A model generated the notes under the pieces. The model did not search any database, had not been told where the DNA came from, and saw only the letters and a program-made list of their open reading frames with translations. The position numbers and the translations under genes were made by a program. Positions 33,984 through 43,251 of a stretch of DNA of 64,000 nucleotides are shown one piece after another. The stretch lies in NCBI GenBank assembly GCA_028825045.1, contig JAPKAY010000013.1:21640-85639 (forward strand), given 5' to 3'. The stretch comes from Halioglobus sp. Its GTDB lineage: Bacteria; Pseudomonadota; Gammaproteobacteria; Pseudomonadales; Halieaceae. The first letter of the stretch is position 1; every line of letters begins with the position of its first letter.

Positions 33984-35044
33984 TGAATGAAACGTCCGAG
34001 GGCCACAGCGACACAGAACCCACTCTGAACGCTGGCGCGCTTGTACAATGGATGGACGCCCAGAAACTGCCCGGCAGCGGCTCTCCCCTGGCAACTCGTT
34101 ATATCAGCGGCGGCGCCTCCAACGAGATCTTTGAACTGCAGCGGGGTGATGTTCGCATGGCACTGCGTAAGCCACCGACCAAAGTGCCACCGGGTCGCAA
34201 CGAAATTATGCTGCGAGAATATCGCGTCATTGCGGCCTTAAAGGGTACCGACGTACCGCATCCACGAGGTATCGCGGTTTGCGACGACACTTCGGTCCTG
34301 GGATCATGCTTCTACATCATGGGGCACATCGACGGCTGGACGCCGATGGGGCAACTGCCACCACCTTTTGTGAGCGCCCCAAAACTACGGGCTGCGATGG
34401 CATACGAACTGGTTGATGCGATTGCATTACTTGGCCAGGTCGACTGGCGAGCGGCTGGACTGGAGGGCTTCGGCAAACCTGAGGGTTTCCTCAATCGACA
34501 GGTAGATCGCTGGCTGGCTCATCTAGCCAAGATTCAGTTTCGAGATATCCCCGGCCTGCAGGAGGCAGCAAGTTGGCTACGCATACACACTCCCAAGCAT
34601 TTTAGGGCGGGCATCATGCATGGCGACTACCAGTTCGCCAATGTAATGTTCCACCATGGCCAAGAGGCAAAGCTGGCGGCCATCGTCGACTGGGAAATGG
34701 CCACAGTCGGCGACCCTCTGCTGGATTTGGCCTGGATACTCATGACCTGGCCCGACCCCGATGAAGACCGTAGCGCTGGTTACGTAGACTTTAGCGGCAT
34801 GCCCTCCCGCGAAGAACTGATGCATCGCTACGCCACCATCAGTGGCCTGCCAGTGGATGCCATGGACTATTACATTGTGCTGGCCCGGTTCAAAATGGCC
34901 TGCGTACTCGAAGCAGGTTACGCCCGCTACGTGCAAGGCGGTGCCGACAACCCCAAGATGGCAATGTTCGGTGATGTTGTGCTGGATATGGCGGAAAAGG
35001 CTCACTTCCTCGCAAATACTTCACCGTTGCGCGCCACCTCGTAA
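33983..35044 (+). CDS. APH-family (aminoglycoside-phosphotransferase-fold) kinase, LvaA/FadE36-like
   Basis: 353 residues. The kinase catalytic loop GIMHGDYQFANVMFH (HGDxxxxN) and metal-binding DWEMATVGDPLLDLAW are intact, and the N-lobe begins ISGGASNEIFELQRGD. Such proteins next to ACADs phosphorylate the hydroxyl of hydroxyacyl-CoAs (Lva pathway; ACAD10/11) rather than antibiotics. The start codon overlaps the stop of the ACAD11-like gene, so the two products are made together and probably act in sequence. Confidence 0.87.
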   Translation: MNETSEGHSDTEPTLNAGALVQWMDAQKLPGSGSPLATRYISGGASNEIFELQRGDVRMALRKPPTKVPPGRNEIMLREYRVIAALKGTDVPHPRGIAVCDDTSVLGSCFYIMGHIDGWTPMGQLPPPFVSAPKLRAAMAYELVDAIALLGQVDWRAAGLEGFGKPEGFLNRQVDRWLAHLAKIQFRDIPGLQEAASWLRIHTPKHFRAGIMHGDYQFANVMFHHGQEAKLAAIVDWEMATVGDPLLDLAWILMTWPDPDEDRSAGYVDFSGMPSREELMHRYATISGLPVDAMDYYIVLARFKMACVLEAGYARYVQGGADNPKMAMFGDVVLDMAEKAHFLANTSPLRATS

Positions 35045-35075
35045 AAGAAGCTATATCCATCCCGCTATTTTTTAA

Positions 35076-35091
35076 CATGACAGATGTCTTT
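35076..35091. promoter_or_regulatory. Operator-like site, degenerate CAAG-N8-CTTG
   Basis: CATG ACAGATGT CTTT followed by TAAAG. The 8-nt centre ACAGATGT is nearly that of the site at 5226 (ACAGATGC). It lies 68 bp upstream of the amidohydrolase start and 31 bp after the kinase stop, so it may mark an internal promoter. Confidence 0.4.
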
Positions 35092-35158
35092 TAAAGTTCT
35101 ATATTGGGGCGCAGGCTTGAAGTTATACTCAGATAGAAACGTGCACACGGAGAACACA

Positions 35159-36265
35159 ATGCAGTACAAGACCATCGATTGCGACCAGCATGTGATTGAA
35201 CCCCCAGACCTATGGGAAAATTACCTACCAAAAAAACACCAGGAACTTGCTCCGAAGTTAGTCAAGGATAAAGATGGCGGAGACGCCTGGCTTCTCGGGG
35301 AAGCGGTGGAATCACTGGGGCTGGTGGCGGCAATGAACCAAACACCCAAAACTCTGAAATGGACCGGAGTAAAGTATGCCGAAATGCACCCCGGCATTTA
35401 CGAGCCCGCTTCCCGACTTGAGCTCATGGATGAAGATCGCATAGATGCTGCAGTTTTCTTCCCGCCGCAGCGCACCATGATTTACTTTATGGGGCAGGAA
35501 AAGGAATTCTCGTTAGCGGGCATGCAGGCTTACAACAATTTTATAGCCGATTTTTGCAATCACAAGCCAGAGCGACTCGGCGCTATCTTCCAAATGCCGG
35601 CCACCGGCATAGAAGATTCAGTGGCGGAACTGGGACGCGCTAAAGAAGCAGGAGCCAAAGGTGTGGGACTGGCCACCTGGCCCAGCGGCGAGGCAATTCT
35701 CTCTGCACAGGACGATCAATTCTGGGCAGCCGCTGAAGAAATGAAAATGCCCATTCATATCCACATCGGCTTGACGCCCCCCACGGTAAAAACAAAACGC
35801 TGGGCTGAGAAAGGCGGTGCGTCTCAACTAGTGCAGTTTTCCACCACCATGAGTCGGATGCCGATACTATTTGCAGAGTTCATTTTTAACGGTGTATTCG
35901 AGCGCTACCCAGGACTCACCATTGTCGGTGGAGAGGTTGGTGCTGGCTGGGTGCCCTTCTTCAAACAGGAACTGGATGACCGGTATCGACGCAACCGTTA
36001 CTGGACCGGGGTTAATCTTTCAATGCTGCCTAGTGACTACTACTTGCGAAATTGCAAAGTTGGCGTGGTGAGTGATCAATTTGGTATTCAGAATTGCGAC
36101 TCCGTGGGCGTAGATACCATGATGTGGTGCAGCGACTTTCCTCACCACATTACTGACTGGCCGAATTCACATCACCTGATTAATTCGATGTCGCAGGGTT
36201 TGGATGAGGCGAAAAAACGGAAGATATTTTGTGAAACCGCTGGCAAGCTTTACGGCTTTATCTAG
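35159..36265 (+). CDS. Amidohydrolase-2 family protein (ACMSD-like TIM barrel)
   Basis: 368 residues from ATG 35159, with CGGAG 6 nt upstream; the open frame back to 35084 lacks a ribosome site. The N-terminal metal motif is CDQHVIEPP (DxH form) and later ligands may be H in HIHIGLTPP and D in WCSDFPHHITDWPNS. Family members decarboxylate or hydrate aromatic or cyclic acids; in steroid and terpenoid loci they can open or decarboxylate rings. Last gene of the rightward block and possibly on its own promoter. The reaction is not determined. Confidence 0.85.
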   Translation: MQYKTIDCDQHVIEPPDLWENYLPKKHQELAPKLVKDKDGGDAWLLGEAVESLGLVAAMNQTPKTLKWTGVKYAEMHPGIYEPASRLELMDEDRIDAAVFFPPQRTMIYFMGQEKEFSLAGMQAYNNFIADFCNHKPERLGAIFQMPATGIEDSVAELGRAKEAGAKGVGLATWPSGEAILSAQDDQFWAAAEEMKMPIHIHIGLTPPTVKTKRWAEKGGASQLVQFSTTMSRMPILFAEFIFNGVFERYPGLTIVGGEVGAGWVPFFKQELDDRYRRNRYWTGVNLSMLPSDYYLRNCKVGVVSDQFGIQNCDSVGVDTMMWCSDFPHHITDWPNSHHLINSMSQGLDEAKKRKIFCETAGKLYGFI

Positions 36266-36446
36266 GCGTCTAAAAGGTACTGCACAAGAGCCTTATGCCA
36301 ATGCCACGGGGCTCCACACGCTGCGCTTGCAAGGACTAAGTCGGCGCCGATTACAGCGGTTTCAACGACCAATCTTCAACTACTAAACCAGTCAAAACAG
36401 GGCTGCCACGCAGCTCTCAATCTATTGCTGGGTTTTGGCTATCAGT

Positions 36447-36719
36447 CTATTGGAAGAAGTTGGCGGCCTTGGCCTTGATCTCGTCGGCCTTATCTTCGCC
36501 TGCGTCCGCCAATTCTTTCAGATAAGCCTGACCGTCAGCCATCTTGCCCTTGATATCGTTAACCTGGGTAAGGAACTGCTCCTCAAGATCGGCTCCCGCC
36601 ACGTCAGCTTCCGCCTGGGCCTTCTTGGCACTGGCTTTCGCTTGCGCTGCTTCAAGCTGCTCGTCATAGGCAGCCATTTGCTTTTCAACTTTTTCTTTCA
36701 GTAGTCCTATCAGACTCAT
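36447..36719 (-). CDS. Small Ala/Lys/Glu-rich coiled-coil protein
   Basis: 90 residues with a good ribosome site (AAGGAGA before ATG 36719). Almost entirely helical: LLKEKVEKQMAAYDEQLEAA..KASAKKAQAEADV, then DLEEQFLTQVNDIKGKMADG, ending KAKAANFFQ. Heptad-like spacing suggests a coiled coil, phasin- or apolipoprotein-like. No cysteine or catalytic motif. It follows the catabolic block in the opposite direction and is probably unrelated to it. Confidence 0.78.
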   Translation of the reverse strand: MSLIGLLKEKVEKQMAAYDEQLEAAQAKASAKKAQAEADVAGADLEEQFLTQVNDIKGKMADGQAYLKELADAGEDKADEIKAKAANFFQ

Positions 36720-36806
36720 TGCACGCTTCTCCTTTTGCCGATACCTGCATTAGTGCTCACTCATTGTAATATTTCAAGCTGCGGCTCTCCACTGGCACTG
36801 CATCGC

Positions 36807-36935
36807 TCAGTCACAACCCGGCAGTTGGGTGCCGCAAACTGCTTGGAAATCTTCAACTTTCTCCACCAATTTCCCAGACCGACAGACGTCAGGATCATCA
36901 TAGGGCGAGTCTCGGACAACGTTGCCCTGCTCCAT
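36807..36935 (-). CDS. Possible small protein, 42 aa or longer, unknown
   Basis: A minus-strand frame with ATG 36935 and TGA at 36807-36809. The translation MEQGNVVRDSPYDDPDVCRS continues with GKLVEKVEDFQAVCGTQLPGCD: three Cys and a charged, soluble composition. The frame stays open upstream to the end of the Lgt-like gene, with basic residues (SAEKLKKVRVV) that also look coded, but there is no ATG, GTG or TTG there. Either a 42-residue gene, or the 3' end of something using an unusual start. No family recognised. Confidence 0.35.
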   Translation of the reverse strand: MEQGNVVRDSPYDDPDVCRSGKLVEKVEDFQAVCGTQLPGCD

Positions 36936-36991
36936 GAGGACAACCCTAACCTTCTTGAGCTTTTCGGCCGATTTATCAGTATACCGTCCGA

Positions 36992-37774
36992 CTAAACCTC
37001 GCCGCCTCTTCTATGGCCACGACGACGAAGAATAATGATCAATAACAGCAGGCCAGCTGCGCTCATCAGGAGCGATGTCATTTGCAGTTGTGCAACATAG
37101 GGCTCACGCAGAGACTCAAGCAGTCCCTTAGCGCCCTCGTGAAGCACCAGATAAAGCAAGGCAATCTGACCATCGAAACTCCGCCTGCCATCAAACCACA
37201 TAAGAAAAATACCAACGGCAAAGGATGCGGCCATAAACAGGAAGTGTAGTGGCAGTACCGGGTGACTGGGGTGCGCAGAATGATCGAGCAAACCCGCCTG
37301 AAGCTGGAGATACCAGACCTGACTACCGGGCTGATAGCTGAGGCAATAGGCCGAATCGCACTCAGGGCCAGTGCAACAACCATTCATAAAACAGCTGATG
37401 CGCACCAGCGCAAACGCAAAACAGACCGTAATCGCTAATACGTCGAGAAACCTGAACAGAGGTAAGGAGGGCAAAATCCACCGCTTGAGCAACGGACCTA
37501 TAAGCACAATTGCCAGAAGCGCACCTGGGTATCGCAAACCACCGCGCCATTCTGCCGACAGAGGCTGGTAAGGTTGCCAGTCACGTACGTACAGGGAAAA
37601 CAGTTTCGCGCCAAGGAACGCGGCCACAGCAACGCATAGCAGCAGGATAATCGCACGGCCAGCCCGAACGCCGTCGTTACGAAGATAGAGTATGAAGAAC
37701 AGAATGCCGAATAGTGCTATGGGTGAAATCAGGGCTCGTAATGCGTCCAGACCAAAAAGACCGCCAGGGTACAT
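36992..37774 (-). CDS. Lgt-like prolipoprotein diacylglyceryl transferase family membrane protein
   Basis: 260 residues with about seven hydrophobic segments. The Lgt signature region is recognisable as FALVRISCFMNGCCTGPEC (compare R.GNF.NGE/CC.G) followed by a His-rich loop (HSAHPSHPVLPLHFLF). It is a divergent member: the usual HGG motif near the first transmembrane segments is not obvious, so true diacylglyceryl transfer is uncertain. It lies upstream of the large secreted cytochrome-like gene's end in the same direction. Confidence 0.7.
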   Translation of the reverse strand: MYPGGLFGLDALRALISPIALFGILFFILYLRNDGVRAGRAIILLLCVAVAAFLGAKLFSLYVRDWQPYQPLSAEWRGGLRYPGALLAIVLIGPLLKRWILPSLPLFRFLDVLAITVCFAFALVRISCFMNGCCTGPECDSAYCLSYQPGSQVWYLQLQAGLLDHSAHPSHPVLPLHFLFMAASFAVGIFLMWFDGRRSFDGQIALLYLVLHEGAKGLLESLREPYVAQLQMTSLLMSAAGLLLLIIILRRRGHRRGGEV

Positions 37775-37938
37775 AGTAATAACCGTCCCTAAAGAATTAG
37801 AAATTCAGACTTGTCTTTCGGAGCCTGTGCTATTGTTTTTTTATTGGATACAAGCTGCGTCTTCCGCGGCCAGTCGGCGAACTGCAATGGGAACACACGC
37901 TCACAGTGCGCTATGCGTGTGCTCCGCCAGAGTCGACC

Positions 37939-40878
37939 TTAACAGCCTCCTCCTTCACAGGCATCGCCAATGCCATCGTTATCGGCGTCCAACTGATCCG
38001 GATTGAAAACAACGAGGCAGTTATCTATCGAATCAGCAACCCCGTCACCGTCAAAATCAGCATCCGCGATTAGATCACAAGCGTCACCGATGCCATCGCC
38101 ATCGCTATCTTCCTGCCCATTGTTTGCGACTGACGGACAATTGTCGAGATTATCCAGTAAACCATCCTCATCCCGGTTAATACCCATGCGGACTCCAGAT
38201 CCCGGTGGGACGCAGGTGTACGTCAGCGGCCCGTCGCTCACGGCTAACGTGCGCAGTGCAGCATCGGATACCAGGCTACCGTCGTCCGAGCGGAACTGAC
38301 CACTCGCTTCCAGCATCCCGCCGCGTTCTTCGCCGGCAACACTACCCTTCACGATCAACTCGCATTCAACCACAGCGCCTCCAGCCGTCAACGAATCATA
38401 AATCGTACCAGCACGCTGAATCATCATGTCTATACGTGGGCCAACTACGGCAGCGTTGGTGGCCGTTAGCGTTACCTGCTGGGCAACCATCGGAGCAAAG
38501 TCCGTAGGAAACTGAAAAGTGAACGCCTCCAGGTTCTTTTTATCAGCGGTAGTCAACGTGAAGACACCCGCAGAGAAAAAGTTAAAAGGAGTGTCAACTG
38601 AGCCGTCGTGCAGGAGACCGTTTCCACGTATCTGCGGTCCGGTATGGCTGCCAGCAGTGGAAAGCCCAAACATTCCAACCTTTTGATACACATTCCTCAT
38701 GTGCGGCACTTTGAAGTTCTGGGTTTCGCCCTCGAATGTCTGGTCGCCCCCCGTCCCGAAAAAACCCTCGGCTGGGTCGAGCGTATGGCAGCCCTCACAC
38801 GTTGCGATACCATCGCTATTCCCGTTGAAAAAACGAGTCTTTCCCATAGCTGCGGACGCTGAAAGCTGATTATCCAAACCACGAATCGGGTTTGGCGGGC
38901 ATGCCAAACTCAACGCGAATGCGGTGAATTGATCCATTTCCGCGTCACTTATAGTACCTTCCATTCCAAGTAAACCTTCAAACGCTGGAATAAAGTTTTT
39001 GAACGATAGTTCTTCCGAACAACTTGCGCCAGTGGTTGCATTACAGGGATCAGTGCCAAAGTGGCCGTCGGCTCGATCACCGCGCCAATGGTGCGATCCA
39101 TGCGATGATATACAGCGAAGCGTTTGCGTGGTCATCGGCCCCTTATTCGGATGGAACGTATTCGCGCGGGGCAAGGGAACGGCAGAGGGAATGTTATTGG
39201 TTGTTACTTCATCATCAGGGTTGCCGAGGTTCCAGATATTGTGATCCAGGTCACCAAAAATATGGCAGCTGGAGCAGGATGCCTCCCCGTTACCAGATGT
39301 TGCAACTGCGTCATACAGGAGCCGACGACCCGCAACGATCTCAGGAGGTTCCGGACTGGGTAATACGTGTGTTTCAACAGTACCATTGGTGGCCAGATCA
39401 ATAACCTCAACCTTATTATCAAAGCGAGCAAGAACATAGAGGCGGTTATTGGGCTCATCCAGAGCAACCCCGCTTGGACCACCACTGGTATCGATGTAGT
39501 GCGCGCTCTCAACCGTGGGATCAAAAGTCGTCTCAAAGTTAGCGCTTTCTATCTCTGCCGTATCAAACACGCCGATCTTCCCGGAGCCAAATGCCGCAAC
39601 ATAAAGCTTGGCGCCGTCGCTGGAAACTACCAAATCCAAAGGCGTTGCTAGACTGTGTGCCTTCTGGTCGTTGATCGCCGCATGGTTTGCACCCGCATCG
39701 GTATGAAGTAGGTTGTAATTAATGTGCGGATTCAAGTGCTGCGCATCCACTGTACCAGTGGAGGGGTCAATCACCGTGACACGAGACTCGGACAAATGGC
39801 CCTGAACGGTACTGTTGCCGAAATCCCCGGGCCCTTCAAACTGAACGTGGTTTGGGCTCTCGATGTTGGTCACATAGACCTTACCGGTAACAGGGTTAAC
39901 CGCCAGATTAAAGTTGATGGTGCCCACATGGTTAAACTCTTGAATTGAACCGAGGGACAATGTGTTGGCATTGATAGAAAATACATCGTTGTCCGGCAGA
40001 TCAAAACGCACCCGGTTGCTGCGGTTCGTTCCGTTTGCGTCAACCCAATTGTTGCCGGTTTTTTTGACGATCACGCCAACTTCAGGTCCACCGAAACTTT
40101 GGAAATTTGTAGGTGGCCCGGGCACCCCGTTGGGTCCAAAACCATCGGCTACTTCAGTCTCGTTGATTACGGTGGTCTGGTTACCTGAAAAATGCACGGC
40201 GACATACACAGTAGCGCAATCGGGGGTGACGGCCAAACCTCGCGGTGTATCACCAAAGAAACTGAGAATGCGGAGTGGCGTTCCGCCGATAGTGTCGTCG
40301 ATAATTGCGCCATCAAACACCCAAACATCCGCTCGCCCGATACCCTCGGTGGTCAATTGCGGATCTCCCGCCCCGGGAACCCCTGAAATCGACGGGTGAG
40401 TGCGGTGCTGCCCACGGTGTGCGGTGGTGATAAACGCGCGATTACATCCCGTTCCGGCAAATACAATATCTCGTGGCTCGTCACCTACCAACAACGTGCG
40501 CACGACCTTTGCAGGACTGGCGGAAAGATCGATAATGCTCACGCTATCAGAAAGATGGTTTACCACCCAGATCTCGTTGTTATCCCGAGCCGCAACAGAA
40601 ACGGGTTCAATACCCACTGGAATAGAATCGATATGTGTCAGCGAACCGCCGGTGACGGAGAATACCTCCAAACGATTATCCGGCGTGTTGACCACGAGAA
40701 GCGTACTGCCATTCGGCGTGAGCGCAATCGGCCTGACCTGGCCAGCCTCGAAATTAGTAAATGAGGGCTGAGCGACTACCGAAATAGCGGCCGCCATGGT
40801 GACAAGGAGGGATAGACAAGCCAAGGTACGAGAAATCGTGGCGTGCGCTTTTCTGCGTGCAATAGGGTGTACCTTCAT
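37939..40878 (-). CDS. Secreted YVTN beta-propeller / di-heme protein with thrombospondin type-3 repeats
   Basis: 979 residues. N-terminal Sec signal (ending [11 protein letters not shown]). Residues about 40-500 are a beta-propeller of YVTN type ([42 protein letters not shown]). Two c-type heme motifs follow, CSSCH (about 533) and CEGCH (about 693), in a cytochrome c peroxidase/MauG-like region. The end carries calcium-binding thrombospondin type-3 repeats ([24 protein letters not shown]). Periplasmic or extracellular redox or surface protein. Its ribosome site lies in a long hairpin (40884-40921). Confidence 0.9.
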   Translation of the reverse strand: MKVHPIARRKAHATISRTLACLSLLVTMAAAISVVAQPSFTNFEAGQVRPIALTPNGSTLLVVNTPDNRLEVFSVTGGSLTHIDSIPVGIEPVSVAARDNNEIWVVNHLSDSVSIIDLSASPAKVVRTLLVGDEPRDIVFAGTGCNRAFITTAHRGQHRTHPSISGVPGAGDPQLTTEGIGRADVWVFDGAIIDDTIGGTPLRILSFFGDTPRGLAVTPDCATVYVAVHFSGNQTTVINETEVADGFGPNGVPGPPTNFQSFGGPEVGVIVKKTGNNWVDANGTNRSNRVRFDLPDNDVFSINANTLSLGSIQEFNHVGTINFNLAVNPVTGKVYVTNIESPNHVQFEGPGDFGNSTVQGHLSESRVTVIDPSTGTVDAQHLNPHINYNLLHTDAGANHAAINDQKAHSLATPLDLVVSSDGAKLYVAAFGSGKIGVFDTAEIESANFETTFDPTVESAHYIDTSGGPSGVALDEPNNRLYVLARFDNKVEVIDLATNGTVETHVLPSPEPPEIVAGRRLLYDAVATSGNGEASCSSCHIFGDLDHNIWNLGNPDDEVTTNNIPSAVPLPRANTFHPNKGPMTTQTLRCISSHGSHHWRGDRADGHFGTDPCNATTGASCSEELSFKNFIPAFEGLLGMEGTISDAEMDQFTAFALSLACPPNPIRGLDNQLSASAAMGKTRFFNGNSDGIATCEGCHTLDPAEGFFGTGGDQTFEGETQNFKVPHMRNVYQKVGMFGLSTAGSHTGPQIRGNGLLHDGSVDTPFNFFSAGVFTLTTADKKNLEAFTFQFPTDFAPMVAQQVTLTATNAAVVGPRIDMMIQRAGTIYDSLTAGGAVVECELIVKGSVAGEERGGMLEASGQFRSDDGSLVSDAALRTLAVSDGPLTYTCVPPGSGVRMGINRDEDGLLDNLDNCPSVANNGQEDSDGDGIGDACDLIADADFDGDGVADSIDNCLVVFNPDQLDADNDGIGDACEGGGC

Positions 40879-41341
40879 GGGGTGAATCCTCTTTAAAACA
40901 CTGCCTTTAAATCGAGGATTCCGTTTCCCGATATCGTGTAATTGAACTGCAATGAGCTGCAGATTACTACAAAGAAAATAGCGATGGCAACAGCTATCCG
41001 CAACGCCTGAGAATGGAATATGAGGCCAGCTAACTGTCAGCGGAATACCCTACTCAGAGCTCATCCGGAGCTATTGTACCTGAGGGTGAGTGATTTCTCT
41101 TCCCTGAACACCGCCCAGCGCATTGCGGAGGCAATCTAATTTAGATTATTATCATTGTTTTCATAAGCTTACCGGCGTTTCTCAGCTCCAAAAAATAGAG
41201 CGGCGCCGCGCGGTAGTTTGAGCAGAATCCGGCCATAACATAAGCAGCTTTCTTGAACATCAGGTCTTTCGCTGCTGGTAGGTCTATACAAGCAGCAAGT
41301 CATACCTTGTCAATTTGATATGACTAAAATATTGTCCCACG
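40879..41341. other. Intergenic region, 463 bp
   Basis: Contains the hairpin described at 40884-40921, an AT-rich stretch around 41140-41165 and a short GC palindrome near 41205. No reading frame with coding character and no terminator with a T-tract that I can support. Confidence 0.4.
40884..40921 (-). promoter_or_regulatory. Hairpin over the ribosome site of the propeller/cytochrome gene
   Basis: GAATCCTC (40884-40891) and GAGGATTC (40914-40921) are exact inverted repeats; inside them TTTAAA occurs on both sides of the loop and can extend the stem with a small bulge. On the minus strand the downstream arm contains AGAGGA, the likely ribosome site before ATG 40878. The RNA could therefore fold to hide translation initiation. 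Confidence 0.5.
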
Positions 41342-42844
41342 CTAATTGGCCGCCCAATTCTCCCGAATTATTCGGCGCAGTAGCTTGCCGGTTTCGTTGT
41401 AGGGAAGCTCCGAAGCAAAGTTGATGAACTGGGGGACCCGGGAGGACCGCAATTGATTCCTGACACAATCCCGGAGCTCGTCGGCGGTAGCTTCGCCACC
41501 GGGACGCAGCACGACCACAGCGGCCACCGCTTCGCCCCAGTGTTCGTCGGGAACGCCTACCACACACACATCTAACACCGCCGGATGACGCAGCAATACG
41601 TCCTCGATTTCTCCGGGTGACATATTCTCAGCGCCACGCACGATAACATCGTCCGCACGACCTTCGAGAAACAAGTACCCTTCTTCATCCAATTCACCGG
41701 CATCGCGGGTGGGGAACCAGCCTTGGGCATCCAGCACGCTACCACGACCAACATATTCACCAGAGACCTGATCTCCGCGAACATAGATTTCTCCGCGCTG
41801 ACCGGGCGGTAACGCCCTGCCTTCTTCATTCCGTATCTGCAGTTCTACTCCCGGAAGGGGTCGGCCAACCGAGGTGAGGCGGCGACGCTCTGCAGGATCA
41901 TCACTGGCACCAGCTGCGCGATGTTCCCATGGCAACAACACACAAATGGTAGAGCTCGTTTCAGTTAAGCCATAAGCCTGCGTAAATTTTGTGTTCGGTA
42001 ACAAAGCCATTGCCCGCTCTATTACCGGCTGCGGCATCTTGCCGCCACCGTAGGAAATAGAAGCGAGTAGTGGCAGGTTGGCAGAATCCTGTCCTTCCAG
42101 TTCGCTTACAATTTGGGACAGCATTGTGGGCACCAGGAACCCATTGGTGACTCGCTCCCGCCTAGCAATGTCTATCCAATCCCGTGCGTTGAAATTCGGT
42201 AGCTGTACTACACGTCTGCCGGCATAGACGGAGCTGATAACCGAAATCACGCCCGCGATATGATACGGCGGCACCGTTACCAACGCGACCTCATCCTCGG
42301 CGGCGGAGCCAAATTCAACGGCTGAGAACATGTATGACACCAGGTGCCGGTGACGCAACACCGCAGCCTTAGGAGTCCCAGTAGTGCCACTGGTAAACAA
42401 CAACACAGCAATATCATCCGGCGCCATCGGCCAGTCGTTTTCCACCGGGCTTGTACCTTTGCAGGCGCGATCGACAAACGTTTGTCTCGCCTCCAGTTCC
42501 ACCTCCGACCGCGAAGACCATGAAGCGATGCGCTCTGCATCCGTTACCATAAATGCAGGCTCTATTCGCGACACCAATCCCTCCACTTCATGACTCGACA
42601 GACGGTAATTAATCGGTACAAAGGGTTTGCCCGCCCAGGCGCTGGCAAACAGCCCGATCGGTAGTGCAAGACTACTCACATCTAACATCGCCACATGCTC
42701 GTGGGCACCGTCCCGCAAGCGCATCCCTGCCTGACCGGCCGCCTCAAACAGTTGCTGATAGGTAAGCGACTCATCCCCGTTTACAAAAGCTACTCGCTCG
42801 CCAAAGCCTTGGGCAGCCATTTCCAACAACATCATCAAGTTCAT
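41342..42844 (-). CDS. AMP-forming acyl-CoA synthetase
   Basis: 500 residues from ATG 42844 (MNLMMLLEMAAQGFGERVAFV), the typical ANL start; an open frame to 42961 would overlap the preceding gene. Motifs: P-loop TSGTTGTPKAAVL, AYGLTETSS, RDAGELDEEGYLFLEGRADDVIVRGAENMSPGEIE and the C-terminal PYNETGKLLRR lysine. The ribosome site is weak. It sits 43 bp after a small conserved gene, so probably translated from the same mRNA. Confidence 0.9.
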   Translation of the reverse strand: MNLMMLLEMAAQGFGERVAFVNGDESLTYQQLFEAAGQAGMRLRDGAHEHVAMLDVSSLALPIGLFASAWAGKPFVPINYRLSSHEVEGLVSRIEPAFMVTDAERIASWSSRSEVELEARQTFVDRACKGTSPVENDWPMAPDDIAVLLFTSGTTGTPKAAVLRHRHLVSYMFSAVEFGSAAEDEVALVTVPPYHIAGVISVISSVYAGRRVVQLPNFNARDWIDIARRERVTNGFLVPTMLSQIVSELEGQDSANLPLLASISYGGGKMPQPVIERAMALLPNTKFTQAYGLTETSSTICVLLPWEHRAAGASDDPAERRRLTSVGRPLPGVELQIRNEEGRALPPGQRGEIYVRGDQVSGEYVGRGSVLDAQGWFPTRDAGELDEEGYLFLEGRADDVIVRGAENMSPGEIEDVLLRHPAVLDVCVVGVPDEHWGEAVAAVVVLRPGGEATADELRDCVRNQLRSSRVPQFINFASELPYNETGKLLRRIIRENWAAN

Positions 42845-42887
42845 AGGTCGTGTTATTAGCTCATTATTGTGTAGATACAGATCACGA

Positions 42888-43199
42888 TTAGTCGGAAGAC
42901 GGTAATGGCTTGGCCCCTTTTTGCACCAACGCAACACCCTCTGCCGCCAGAGTACCCTCACCCGGCTTTACGCACAGCAGTTCAAGATCGCCCGTCTCAT
43001 TGGTGTAGCGTTTACCCAGCTGAGTACCTTCTGCAGCACTGGCCTCCAATTGCAGACCTTCTCCCACCTGCTCTCCCTCTAACAATAGCGGCGCACCACC
43101 ACAATTCAATGCCACAGAATTGTCAGGAGCGGCAATGACAACCACTTCAGTAGCACAAACTGCGCTGCGCAAACGCGCTCCAGGTTTATATTGACTCAT
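42888..43199 (-). CDS. Small conserved protein of acyl-CoA loci, unknown function
   Basis: 103 residues, with GAGAGAG-type sequence upstream of the ATG. It reads YKPGARLRSAVCATEVVVI, LNCGGAPLL, then LGKRYTNETGDLELLCVKPGEG and ends AKPLPSSD. The three Cys and the GGAP motif suggest a small beta-rich binding protein. I recall similar small proteins beside acyl-CoA ligases in actinobacteria, but have no established function. The ligase gene follows 43 bp later. Confidence 0.7.
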   Translation of the reverse strand: MSQYKPGARLRSAVCATEVVVIAAPDNSVALNCGGAPLLLEGEQVGEGLQLEASAAEGTQLGKRYTNETGDLELLCVKPGEGTLAAEGVALVQKGAKPLPSSD

Positions 43200-43251
43200 C
43201 TCTCACTCTCTCTTTGTCGGCCTTGCACTAGGGACAAGCATGCGTCCCACA

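Noticed and set aside
36401..36417. Hairpin GGCTGC-CAC-GCAGCTC after the amidohydrolase operon
   Set aside because: Short stem with a mismatch and no T-tract; not enough to call a terminator.
36735..36995. 86-codon plus-strand frame between the coiled-coil and Lgt-like genes
   Set aside because: Antisense to a minus-strand frame with more coding-like composition, and no family recognised.
41290..41312. Near match to the CAAG-N8-CTTG operator (CAAG TCATAC CTTG)
   Set aside because: The spacer is 6, not 8, and it lies just after the stop of a ligase and about 430 bp from the nearest start codon, so it is not in a promoter position.
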